NCBI RefSeq assembly: GCF_001713395.1
Contig: NZ_CP016452.1
Coordinates: 1,798,001 to 1,862,000, forward strand
DNA: 64,000 nucleotides
Reading direction: 5' to 3'
Origin: Sinorhizobium sp. RAC02
Lineage (GTDB): Bacteria > Pseudomonadota > Alphaproteobacteria > Rhizobiales > Rhizobiaceae
This document shows, piece after piece, positions 37,515 through 45,557 of this stretch. A program made the position numbers and the translations under genes. The notes beneath the pieces were generated by a model, which saw only the letters and a program-made list of their open reading frames with translations, searched no databases and was not told the DNA's origin. Each line of letters starts with the position of its first letter. Within the stretch, counting starts at the first letter, position 1.

Positions 37515-39686
37515 ATGGCACGTCAGATACCGCTCGCACCGTCCGCGCCCTGGTTCCGGCTGGAACTGGAGGAAGCGGACTGGAGCGAGGAACAGGCCCA
37601 GGACCTCGCCCACTGGTACGGCCAGATGCTGCTCATCCGCCGCTTCGAGGAAAAGCTGCTCGATCTGGAAAAGGCCGGCCTGATCCACGGTCCAGCGCAT
37701 GCCAGTATCGGCCAGGAAGCGGGTGCCGTCGGCGCCATGTCGGCGCTCGGCACCGACGACAAGATCAACGGCACGCACCGCGCCCACCACCAGGTGCTGC
37801 TGAAACTGCTTAATCCTTCGGTCCCGGACGGCTTCGACATCCGCAAGGACACTTTCACGCCGGGCATGGACGATGCGATCTACCGCTTCATGGCGGAGAT
37901 CATGGGTCTGACGCCGGGTTATTGCGGCGGGCGCGGCGGCTCGATGCACATGCGGTTTGCAGGTGCGGGCGTCGTCGGAACCTCGGCCATCGTCGGCGGC
38001 AACCCGCCGCATGCGGCAGGCTATGCGCTCGCCGACAAGATGCTCGGCCGCGACCACATCTCCGTCGCCTTCTTCGGCGATGGCGCAGCCCAGAATGGCG
38101 CCAGCTACGAGGCGATGAACATCGCCGCCGCGCAGAACCTGCCGGTGATCTTCTTCATCGAGAACAACCTCTACGGCGTCGCCACCCATATTTCCGACGT
38201 GACGCGCGAGACGCGGCTGTCGTCGCGTGGCGCGATGCTCGGCATCGCCGCGATCGAATGCGACGGCATGGACGTCGTCGCCGTTCACCGGGCGATGGTC
38301 GAAGCCCGCCGCATCATCCGCGAGACGGGTGGCCCGGTGGTTGTCGAAGCGCTCTGTTACCGCCATTTTCACCAGTCCGGCTCCCGCACTGGCAGCGACT
38401 TCGGCTATCGCACGAAGGAAGAAGAGACCGCATGGCGCGAGCGTGACCCGATAGCACTCGCCGAAGCCCGCCTGACGGCGCTCGGCCTCCTCTCCGCCGA
38501 GGACCTTGCGCATATCGATGCGCTGGTGAGCGACCGGGTCGCATCCGCCGCCGCACGGCTGACCGAGCCGGTCCCCGGCGGCAATGCGCTCAGGATTCCG
38601 GAGCGCCTCTGGCCCGATCCGGCGACGCGCGACCATGGCATTCTTGGAGACCTCTCCGAACTGTCCGGCAAGCGAATGCTCGACCACGATGACATGCGGC
38701 CTGATGCCACCGAGAAGGTGAAGTTCGTCACCGCCGCCTCCGAGACGCTGGCGGCCGCGATGGCGCGCGACCCGCGCATCATCGTCATGGGCGAGGACGC
38801 CCATCAGATGCGCGGCGGCGTCAGCGGTTTCACCAAAGGCGCGCTGGAGCGCTGGCCCGAGCGCGTCCTGCCGATGTCGATCGCGGAAAACGGCTTTACG
38901 GGCGTAGCGCTCGGTGCTGCGCTCAACGGGCTGCGGCCGGTCGTCGAGATCATGTTCGGCGATTTCTGTTTCACCGCCGCCGACCAGATCGCCAATGGCG
39001 TCGGCAAGGTGCGCCACATGTTCGGCGACGGTTTTCCCGTGCCGATCGTCCTGCGCGTGCGCATCTCGCCGCACACCGGCTACGGCTCGCAGCACTCCGG
39101 TGATCCGTCCGCACTGTTCGGCATGTTCCCCGGCTGGCGCATCGTCACGCCGTCAAACGCCTTCGACTATATCGGCCTGATGAATTCCGCCCTCGCCTGC
39201 GACGACCCCGTCGTCGTCTTCGAGCATACCGAACTCTACCAGAAGGAATTCGACGTTCCGCGTGACGACCGGGAGTTCTGCATTCCCTTCGGCTCGGCGC
39301 GCATCGTGCGTCCCGGCAGCGCCTGCACGGTGCTCGCGACCTCCGTCATGGTCCAGAACGCGGTCAAGGCGGCCGAGGAGTCGGGGATCGACGCCGAGGT
39401 CATCGACCTGCGCAACATCGATCATCATGGCATCGACTGGACGCTGATCGGCAATTCCATCGACAAGACCGGCCGGGTCGTCATCGCCGAGCAGACGGCG
39501 CGCAGCCTGTCGATGGGCGGCACCTGGGCCGCCGAGATCCAGGAGCGCTTCTTTGACTGTCTCGATCACGAAATCCTGCGCGTGACCGGAGGGCTTGCCG
39601 CCCCCACGGTTTCTGCCGCCCTCAACCGTGCCGCGCTGGCGACGGTTGCCGACGTGCGGGACGCATTGCTCAGAATTGCGGAATAA
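37515..39686 (+). CDS. Fused thiamine-diphosphate dehydrogenase E1 alpha-beta
   Basis: The 723-aa 2-oxoacid or acetoin dehydrogenase E1 has both subunits in one chain. The alpha half (1 to about 360) has THRAHHQVLLKLL, GGRGGSMHM and the cofactor motif GDG (188-190) to NN (217-218). The beta half (from about 395) has VKFVTAASETLAAAMARDP, VMGEDAHQMRGGVSGFTKG, IAENGFTGVALGAALNGLRP and FGDFCFTAADQIANG. The start at 37515 follows GAGGAT; the longer open frame upstream is not coding. Probable partner of the E2/hydrolase at 32992; substrate unknown. Confidence 0.88.
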   Translation: MARQIPLAPSAPWFRLELEEADWSEEQAQDLAHWYGQMLLIRRFEEKLLDLEKAGLIHGPAHASIGQEAGAVGAMSALGTDDKINGTHRAHHQVLLKLLNPSVPDGFDIRKDTFTPGMDDAIYRFMAEIMGLTPGYCGGRGGSMHMRFAGAGVVGTSAIVGGNPPHAAGYALADKMLGRDHISVAFFGDGAAQNGASYEAMNIAAAQNLPVIFFIENNLYGVATHISDVTRETRLSSRGAMLGIAAIECDGMDVVAVHRAMVEARRIIRETGGPVVVEALCYRHFHQSGSRTGSDFGYRTKEEETAWRERDPIALAEARLTALGLLSAEDLAHIDALVSDRVASAAARLTEPVPGGNALRIPERLWPDPATRDHGILGDLSELSGKRMLDHDDMRPDATEKVKFVTAASETLAAAMARDPRIIVMGEDAHQMRGGVSGFTKGALERWPERVLPMSIAENGFTGVALGAALNGLRPVVEIMFGDFCFTAADQIANGVGKVRHMFGDGFPVPIVLRVRISPHTGYGSQHSGDPSALFGMFPGWRIVTPSNAFDYIGLMNSALACDDPVVVFEHTELYQKEFDVPRDDREFCIPFGSARIVRPGSACTVLATSVMVQNAVKAAEESGIDAEVIDLRNIDHHGIDWTLIGNSIDKTGRVVIAEQTARSLSMGGTWAAEIQERFFDCLDHEILRVTGGLAAPTVSAALNRAALATVADVRDALLRIAE

Positions 39687-39733
39687 CAAGTGGAACGGGC
39701 ATCCGCGGCCCATCAAACTGGAGGTATAAACCG

Positions 39734-41335
39734 ATGAAACGACTTCTTCTGCCGAAATCCAGACTGGCCTTTCTCGTCCTCGCCCTCTCAGCCACCGCGC
39801 TCGGCGGGCTCATGCAGCCTGCAGCCGCCGAGGAGCGTGCGCTCGTCATCGCCCGCGATATGGACGTCAACTCGCTCGACCCGGCGCGCGCCTGGTGCGA
39901 CACCTGCCAGATCTACAACACGTCGGTCTACGAGCAGCTGGTCACGCTCGACAAGGACAACAAGGTGCAGCCGTTGATCGCCTCGAGCTGGGAGGTCAAC
40001 AAGGAACAGACCCAACTGACCTTCAAGCTCGACCCGGCGGCGAAATTCTCCGACGGTTCGCCCGTCGAGGCGAAGGATGTGAAATGGTCGTTCGAGCGAT
40101 TGAAGAACATCAAGGGCAACGGCGCCTTCATCGCCGACCCGATCAGCTCCATCGACATTCCCGATGCACAGACGGTCATCGTCAAGCTCGCCGCGCCGAA
40201 CTCTGAATTCCTCAACCAGGCGGCCGCGGGCTTCCTTGGCATCATCAACAGTGACGTCGCTGGCGCCAATGGTGCGCTCGCCGACGCGACGGCCGTCGAT
40301 AAGGACACCTCGGAAAACTGGTTCCTCGCCAACTCCGCCGGCAGTGGGCCGTTCGTTCTCGAATCCTACGAGCCGAACGCGGAACTGCGCCTGAAGCGCA
40401 ATGACAACTACTGGCGCAAGGCGCCGACGATCCCGCAGGTCGTCTTCCGCCAGGTCAAGGACGCAGTGGCGCAGGCGCAGATGCTGCAGTCGGGTTCGGC
40501 CGACATCGCCATGCAGATCGATCCGGAAACCGCCAAGACGCTCGAAGGCAGCGACATCGTGGTGGAGAAGGTGCCCTCCTACAACTTCGTCTACATTTCC
40601 CTCTCGCCGGGAGCGAAGGCCAACACCGTCAAGCTGACGCCCGAAGTGCGTGAAGCCATCTCGATCGCCATCGACCGGACATCGCTGATCGACTTCACCG
40701 TCGGCGGCGCCGGCCGCGCGATCGCCACGCCCATTCCGCTCGGCTTCCCCGGTGGCGATGGTCACGAGATCCCCGCCTATAACCCGGATCGCGCCAAGGA
40801 ACTGCTTGCCGCGGCCGGTGCCGGCGATGGCTTCACGCTGAAGTCGATCTACCCGGACATGAACGTCTACGGCGTCGACTTCTCGCTGATGATGCAGAAG
40901 ATCCAGCAGGACCTGGCAAAGGTCGGCATCACGGTGGAGCTGTCGCCGGTTCCCTTCGCCAACTGGCGTGAAGCGGCCAATGGCGACCACATTCCGCTAA
41001 CCGCCGTCTTCTTCGCCCCCGACTTCTTCGGCACCTCGCAATATGTCGACGTCTTCGGCCTGTCTGAAGGTTCCGTCTGGGCGAAACGCGCCGGCGGCGA
41101 GATCGATCCGTCGATCATCAACCCGCAAACCGGCAAGCTGCGCGAACAGGCGCTTGCCGCCGCCACGCAGGAAGAGGCGGAAAAGCTGTGGTTCGAGGCC
41201 GGTGAGCAGATGGCAAAGGCCCGGATCATCATTCCGATGGTCAGCCCGGACCTCATCCTGGCGCATAGCCCGAGCGTCAAGGGCGTTCGCTACAGCGCCT
41301 GCTGCAACCTGCCACTCGCCGAAATCTCGAACTGA
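39734..41335 (+). CDS. Peptide/opine-type ABC transporter substrate-binding protein
   Basis: Family-5 periplasmic receptor of 533 aa. Signal peptide MKRLLLPKSRLAFLVLALSA ... QPAAA before EERALVIARDMDVNSLDPAR. Typical features: YEQLVTLDKDNKVQPLIASSWEV, LTFKLDPAAKFSDGSPVEAKDV, GSGPFVLESYEPNAELRLKRNDNYW and VREAISIAIDRTSL. It has paired cysteines in ARAWCDTCQIYNT and YSACCNLP, unusual for the family and possibly disulfide-bonded. It is the only family-5 receptor here, so it should serve the DppBCDF-like transporter at 28064-31944. Confidence 0.93.
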   Translation: MKRLLLPKSRLAFLVLALSATALGGLMQPAAAEERALVIARDMDVNSLDPARAWCDTCQIYNTSVYEQLVTLDKDNKVQPLIASSWEVNKEQTQLTFKLDPAAKFSDGSPVEAKDVKWSFERLKNIKGNGAFIADPISSIDIPDAQTVIVKLAAPNSEFLNQAAAGFLGIINSDVAGANGALADATAVDKDTSENWFLANSAGSGPFVLESYEPNAELRLKRNDNYWRKAPTIPQVVFRQVKDAVAQAQMLQSGSADIAMQIDPETAKTLEGSDIVVEKVPSYNFVYISLSPGAKANTVKLTPEVREAISIAIDRTSLIDFTVGGAGRAIATPIPLGFPGGDGHEIPAYNPDRAKELLAAAGAGDGFTLKSIYPDMNVYGVDFSLMMQKIQQDLAKVGITVELSPVPFANWREAANGDHIPLTAVFFAPDFFGTSQYVDVFGLSEGSVWAKRAGGEIDPSIINPQTGKLREQALAAATQEEAEKLWFEAGEQMAKARIIIPMVSPDLILAHSPSVKGVRYSACCNLPLAEISN

Positions 41336-41344
41336 TCGCCCTAT

Positions 41345-41370
41345 CGGGAGAGGCGCAAATGCCTCTCCCG
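41345..41370 (+). other. 10-bp-stem hairpin after the receptor gene
   Basis: CGGGAGAGGC and GCCTCTCCCG form a perfect stem around GCAAAT, starting ten bases after the receptor stop and ending before the class III transaminase ribosome site. No T-run follows. Its place after a binding-protein gene fits an mRNA-stabilising stem-loop. Confidence 0.65.
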
Positions 41371-41388
41371 CCAAGAAAGGAACGCAAG

Positions 41389-42633
41389 ATGACAGCGAGA
41401 CTGCTCAACAGCCGCGACGCGGAACTCCTGGAACGCGCCCAGCGCGTCGTGCCGAACGGCGTCTGGGGACATATGGCGACCCGTGCGATCGCGCCGGGCT
41501 ATCCCCAGTTCTTCTCGCGCTCGCAAGGCTGCCGGGCCTGGGATGCTGACGGCAACGAATACATCGACTTCATGTGCGCCTGGGGGCCGAACGTGCTCGG
41601 CTATCGCCATCCCGAGGTGGAGGCCGCAGCCCTTGCCCGCATCGACCAGGGCGACATCGGCAACGGCCCGACGGACACGATGGTCGAGCTCGCCGAACTG
41701 CTCGTCGACACGCTCGACCACGCCGACTGGACACTCTTCCAGAAGAACGGCACGGATGCGACGACGGTCTGCGTCACCGTCGCGCGTGCCTCCACCGGCC
41801 GCCGCAAGATCCTCGTCGCCCGTGGCGCCTATCATGGGGCCGTTCCGTGGTGCTCACCGTCGCTCATCGGTGTGACGACGGAGGATCGCGCCCATCTCAT
41901 CCTCTTCGACTACAACAATATCGAAAGCCTCGACGCCGCCGTCGATGCGGCGGGTGATGATCTCGCGGGCATCCTGCTCACCGCCTTCCAGCACGATGTC
42001 GGCAAGGACCAGCATCTGCCGGAGGCCGACTTCCTCGCCCATGCCCGCACCGTCTGCGACCGCACGGGTGCCGCCCTCATTCTCGACGATGTGCGCGCGG
42101 GATTCCGCCTGGACGTCAGGGGAAGCTGGGCACGCTACGGCGTGAAGCCGGACCTCGCGGCCTATTCGAAGTCGATTGCCAACGGCTGGCCGCTCGCCGC
42201 AGTCGCGGGTGCGGACCGGTTCCGGGAGGGCGCCGGCAAGATCTTCACCACGGGTTCTTTCTGGTATGGCTCCGCCGCCATGGCTGCGGCCGTCGCCACG
42301 ATCCGGATCCTGCGTGACAGCGACGCGCTCGCCCATACCGAAGCGATGGGCAACCGGTTCCGCGACGGCCTTGCGACGATCTCCGCCCGCCATGGCTTCA
42401 CGCTCCGCCAGACAGGTCCGGTGCAGATGCCCATGGTCCTCTTCGACGGGGACCAGGACTTCAGGATCGGCAGTGCTTTCTGCGTGGCGGGCCTGCGCCA
42501 TGGCATCTACCTTCACCCGAAGCACAACATGTTCCTGTGCGCCGCGCATACCGCGGAAGACATCGACCGGGCACTGGACGCCGCCGACGGCGCCTTCGCC
42601 GACATCGTCTCCGCCGGCATCCTCGCGGCCTGA
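41389..42633 (+). CDS. Class III (glutamate-1-semialdehyde-like) aminotransferase
   Basis: PLP enzyme of fold type I, 414 aa. It starts MTARLLNSRDAELLERAQRV after AGGAACG. The family run is VVPNGVWGHMATRAIAPGYP, WDADGNEYIDFMCAWGPNVLG, FQKNGTDATTVCVTVAR, ARGAYHGA and LILDDVRAGFRLD, with the PLP lysine in YSKSIANGWPLAAVAG. Closest to the glutamate-1-semialdehyde aminomutase/beta-amino acid transaminase branch, but in a catabolic setting rather than with heme genes. Likely removes the amino group of the imported compound. Confidence 0.87.
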   Translation: MTARLLNSRDAELLERAQRVVPNGVWGHMATRAIAPGYPQFFSRSQGCRAWDADGNEYIDFMCAWGPNVLGYRHPEVEAAALARIDQGDIGNGPTDTMVELAELLVDTLDHADWTLFQKNGTDATTVCVTVARASTGRRKILVARGAYHGAVPWCSPSLIGVTTEDRAHLILFDYNNIESLDAAVDAAGDDLAGILLTAFQHDVGKDQHLPEADFLAHARTVCDRTGAALILDDVRAGFRLDVRGSWARYGVKPDLAAYSKSIANGWPLAAVAGADRFREGAGKIFTTGSFWYGSAAMAAAVATIRILRDSDALAHTEAMGNRFRDGLATISARHGFTLRQTGPVQMPMVLFDGDQDFRIGSAFCVAGLRHGIYLHPKHNMFLCAAHTAEDIDRALDAADGAFADIVSAGILAA

Positions 42634-42654
42634 GCGACGCTGCTTTTCAAAGCC

Positions 42655-42680
42655 TGCACGCCGCCCATGGGCGGCGTGCA
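42655..42680. repeat. 26-bp perfect palindrome between two transaminase genes
   Basis: The arm TGCACGCCGCCCA at 42655-42667 is followed at once by its exact reverse complement to 42680. As RNA it gives an 11-bp GC-rich stem with a CATG loop. It lies in the 85-base gap between the class III and class IV transaminase genes, before the latter's GGGAGGA ribosome site. It could stabilise the upstream mRNA, cause partial termination, or bind a dimeric protein. Confidence 0.7.
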
Positions 42681-42718
42681 AGGGCGCTTGATCATATGCT
42701 TTTCAGGGAGGACAGATC

Positions 42719-43678
42719 ATGTCCTACACGGACCACATCTTCACAGACTATCGCCGGCGCGTGAAAGAGCTCGAGGCCAGCGACAACCCGTTCGCCAAGG
42801 GCATCGCCTATATCGCGGGAGAATATGTGCCGCTCAACGAGGCGCGCATTCCGATCCTCGACCAGGGTTTTTTGCATTCCGACCTGACCTATGACGTACC
42901 CGCCGTCTGGAACGGCCGGTTCTTCCGCCTCGACGATCACCTCGACCGGTTCGAGAAGAGCTGTGCACAACTGCGTCTGAAAAGCCCGCTGCCGCGGCAG
43001 GAAATCCGTGACCGGCTCGTCGAAATGGTGGCGAAAAGCGGCATCCGAGACGCCTATGTCATGCTGATCGTGACGCGCGGCCTGCGGTTCGTGCGCCAGT
43101 ATGCGCCGGAGGAGTGCGACAATTTCTGCTACCTCATGGTCATGCCCTATCTCTGGGTGATGGACGAGGCGACGCAGAAGACCGGCGGCACCGCCGTCAT
43201 CACCCGCACGGTGCGCCGCGTGCCGCCAGGCGCAATCGACCCCACCGTCAAGAACCTGCAATGGGGCGATTTCACCCGCGGCCTGCTGGAGGCACGCGAT
43301 CGCGGCGCCATGTACCCGATCCTGACCGACGGCGACGCAAACCTCACCGAAGGCTCCGGCTTCAACGTAATCCTGATCAAGGACGGCAAGCTCTACACGC
43401 CGAAGAAGGGGGTTCTGGAGGGGGTCACACGCAAGTCGGTGCTCGCCATCGCCGAAACGCTCGGCTACCCCTACACGATCGACGACGTGCCGGTGGAACT
43501 CGCCTACCAGTGCGACGAAATCCTGTTCGTAACAACCGCAGGCGGCGTCATGCCGATCACCACGCTCGACGGCCAGCCGGTCGGCGACGGCAATGTCGGC
43601 CCCATCAGCAAGGCGCTTTGGAAGGGGTACTGGGATGCTCATGCTGATCCCTCGGTAAGTTTTGCAGTCCACTACTGA
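42719..43678 (+). CDS. Class IV aminotransferase, (R)-selective amine transaminase-like
   Basis: PLP enzyme of fold type IV, 319 aa. The PLP lysine is K178 in [16 protein letters not shown]. Residues 46-70 contain [19 protein letters not shown] and [11 protein letters not shown], and later [29 protein letters not shown] and CTTAGG-like [19 protein letters not shown]. To my recollection these match fungal and actinobacterial (R)-amine transaminases much better than branched-chain (IlvE) or D-amino acid enzymes, whose signature residues differ in the HSDxTY region. That is family recognition, not an alignment. Probably acts on a (R)-amine or a related amino compound; preceded by GGGAGGA. Confidence 0.85.
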   Translation: MSYTDHIFTDYRRRVKELEASDNPFAKGIAYIAGEYVPLNEARIPILDQGFLHSDLTYDVPAVWNGRFFRLDDHLDRFEKSCAQLRLKSPLPRQEIRDRLVEMVAKSGIRDAYVMLIVTRGLRFVRQYAPEECDNFCYLMVMPYLWVMDEATQKTGGTAVITRTVRRVPPGAIDPTVKNLQWGDFTRGLLEARDRGAMYPILTDGDANLTEGSGFNVILIKDGKLYTPKKGVLEGVTRKSVLAIAETLGYPYTIDDVPVELAYQCDEILFVTTAGGVMPITTLDGQPVGDGNVGPISKALWKGYWDAHADPSVSFAVHY

Positions 43679-43810
43679 GTGGGCTGTTTACAGGATCGCC
43701 ATACGTTCCACGCAAGAGGCTTCGACATACGCCGGCTGACGGCCCCGTGGAGTGTGTTTCACTTCCGTGGGTCGATTTTCGCTCTAATTGCGAGGGCATA
43801 AGAATGGTTT

Positions 43811-44420
43811 TCACTTCACTCCAACCACAACGAACTCCAGGGCCACGGGCGTGGCCAGCGAAGCGCCGGATAGCACCAGCAGCACGAACGCCGCGAAGCG
43901 CAAGGTTTGCGCCGAGAGTGCCGGGGGCCAGCGACGGGTCAGATAGGTCGAGACCAAGACGGCTGGCAACCCGGCAGACACCCACAGAAGCGCATGAGGC
44001 TGCCAATCATTGCGTGTCGCCACGAGGCCGAGCCGGAACAAGGAGTTGAGCGAGAAGATCGCCGCGAGCGTCTCGCGAACCACCCGGTGCGGCAGGGGCT
44101 GACGGTAGAACTGGAAGACCAGCGGTGGTCCCGCCGTGGAAAAGAGGCCGCCCATCAGATCGCCAAGCGCCCCAAAGAACATGTATGCAGGCCAATCACG
44201 ACCGCTGCACCAGCGGTGACGGTCGCCGGATCAACTGGACGCTCGACACGATGATGGCGAAGCCGAGAATAAGGCGCAGAACCGACAGCGACGACGACGC
44301 CAGCAGCGTAGCAGACTGTAGCCGACAACGATCATAGGCAGGGTGACGGCAAGCGACAGAAGGAACGGCCTTGCCGCGATATCCCGCCAGCCTCTTGCCA
44401 GCTGGCCCCCATCTCATCCG
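43811..44420 (-). pseudogene. TauE/SafE-family sulfite/organosulfonate exporter remnant
   Basis: Three pieces of one membrane protein appear in successive frames. About 44310-44400 gives GWRDIAARPFLLSLAVTLPM; 44200-44320 gives LLASSSLSVLRLILGFAIIV; and 43811-44182 gives MFFGALGDLMGGLFSTAGPP, where GGLFSTAGPPLVFQFY is the C-terminal TauE/SafE motif. At least two frameshifts separate them and the N-terminal quarter is missing. The rest of the gap to 44659 shows no gene. The locus marks the border between the accessory catabolic island and the PQQ island. Confidence 0.75.
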
Positions 44421-44659
44421 TCTTATCGACGGTGTGGCCCCTTGACTTGAGCAATAGCTTAGTCATTTCGGCGATCATCACAGCCAGCAGTTAAAAAACG
44501 ACATCAACATTACAGCACCGGACGAGCCCTTGCGACATGGGGACGGCGCCACGGGAGGAGTGCGTTTGATCAACAGGCAGTTCGGTATGTATCTGCGACG
44601 TCTGAAGCAGCACCGACAAGCCCATTGCGCAACCATCGTAGCCTTTTACAACAGGGCCA

Positions 44660-45445
44660 TCAGAAGCCACGGTCGGCGTTGCTTTTCCAGCGGACGGAGC
44701 GGGCCTCCCATGGCTGGATGATTGCGTGTTCCACGACCATCATGACGCCGACAAACGCGATGGAATAGGCGATCACGTGGGCGGTCTGGAACTGTTGGAA
44801 ATACAGATGGATGCGAAAGCCGACGCCACTGGAGCGGCCCAGGAACTCGACGACAAGAACGATTTTCCAGATGACAGCGACACCATTGCGCGCGGCCACC
44901 GCCAGCCATGGCCCCAGTTGTGGCAGGACAAGATGGCGAAATCGCTCGCCGCGCGACAGCCGTGAGACGAATGCCAGATCATCCAGCGCCGGATCGAAGG
45001 ACCGCACGCCCTGCCGCACCGTGATCAGAACCATCGCCGTCTTGTTGAGCGTGACGGCGACGATCGCCGCAAGCTCGTTGAGCCCGATCCAGAGATAGCA
45101 GAGCACGATCAGAACAAGTGCAGGCAGGTTCAGGAAGATCGTCACCCATGGATCGACCCATCGGTCGAACACCCGGTATCGCCCCAGGAGGAAGCCGAGC
45201 AGGCAACCCGCCGCCATTGCGAGGCTGAACGCGACCGCCACGCGCAGCAGCGTTGCCAACAGCGCCCGCGGCAGCCGCCCGGCGACAAGCTCCGACCAGA
45301 AGACATGCGCCACATCGATCGGCCCCGGGAGGACGGTCGGATCGGCTTTGACGGCCGAGAGCGCTGCCCAGAACAATCCGAACAGGCCGAGGGATAGAAG
45401 GAACACACCTCCTTGGAGACGACCTTCGAGGCTCTTTAGCGACAT
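44660..45445 (-). CDS. NitT/TauT-type ABC transporter permease
   Basis: Inner-membrane permease of 261 aa (SsuC/TauC family) starting MSLKSLEGRLQGGVFLLSLG. It has PTVLPGPIDVAHVFWSEL, the typical first periplasmic segment, six spans and the ATPase-docking loop DDLAFVSRLSRGERFRHLVLPQLGPW. No receptor or ATPase gene is adjacent. The matching ATPase (54957) and receptor (55609) lie 9.5-11 kb away at the far end of the PQQ genes, and all carry the same promoter dyad. Divergent from the NosR-like gene. Confidence 0.87.
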   Translation of the reverse strand: MSLKSLEGRLQGGVFLLSLGLFGLFWAALSAVKADPTVLPGPIDVAHVFWSELVAGRLPRALLATLLRVAVAFSLAMAAGCLLGFLLGRYRVFDRWVDPWVTIFLNLPALVLIVLCYLWIGLNELAAIVAVTLNKTAMVLITVRQGVRSFDPALDDLAFVSRLSRGERFRHLVLPQLGPWLAVAARNGVAVIWKIVLVVEFLGRSSGVGFRIHLYFQQFQTAHVIAYSIAFVGVMMVVEHAIIQPWEARSVRWKSNADRGF

Positions 45446-45492
45446 GCAAATTCTCCCGGACAGATCATAGCCGCGGAGGCGCCCGCCCGATC

Positions 45493-45520
45493 CGCGACCT
45501 TGGTCGTATGGCGACCTTTG
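45493..45520. promoter_or_regulatory. PQQ-regulon dyad between permease and NosR-like genes
   Basis: CGCGACCTTGGTCGTAT at 45493-45509 contains the dyad GACC-TT-GGTC with GTAT pointing to the NosR-like gene (centre 58 bases before its ATG). On the other strand the same dyad reads GACCAAGGTCGC, 55 bases before the permease start, and a half site AAGGTCGCCAT lies just beyond it. It is one of five promoter regions in this island with the element. Confidence 0.7.
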
Positions 45521-45557
45521 CGCTGACGCATAGAAATCAGGGCTGGAGGATTGTGCC

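Noticed and set aside
44530..44721. 63-codon plus-strand frame downstream of the TauE/SafE remnant
   Set aside because: No ribosome site, Arg-rich random composition and overlap with the permease gene end.
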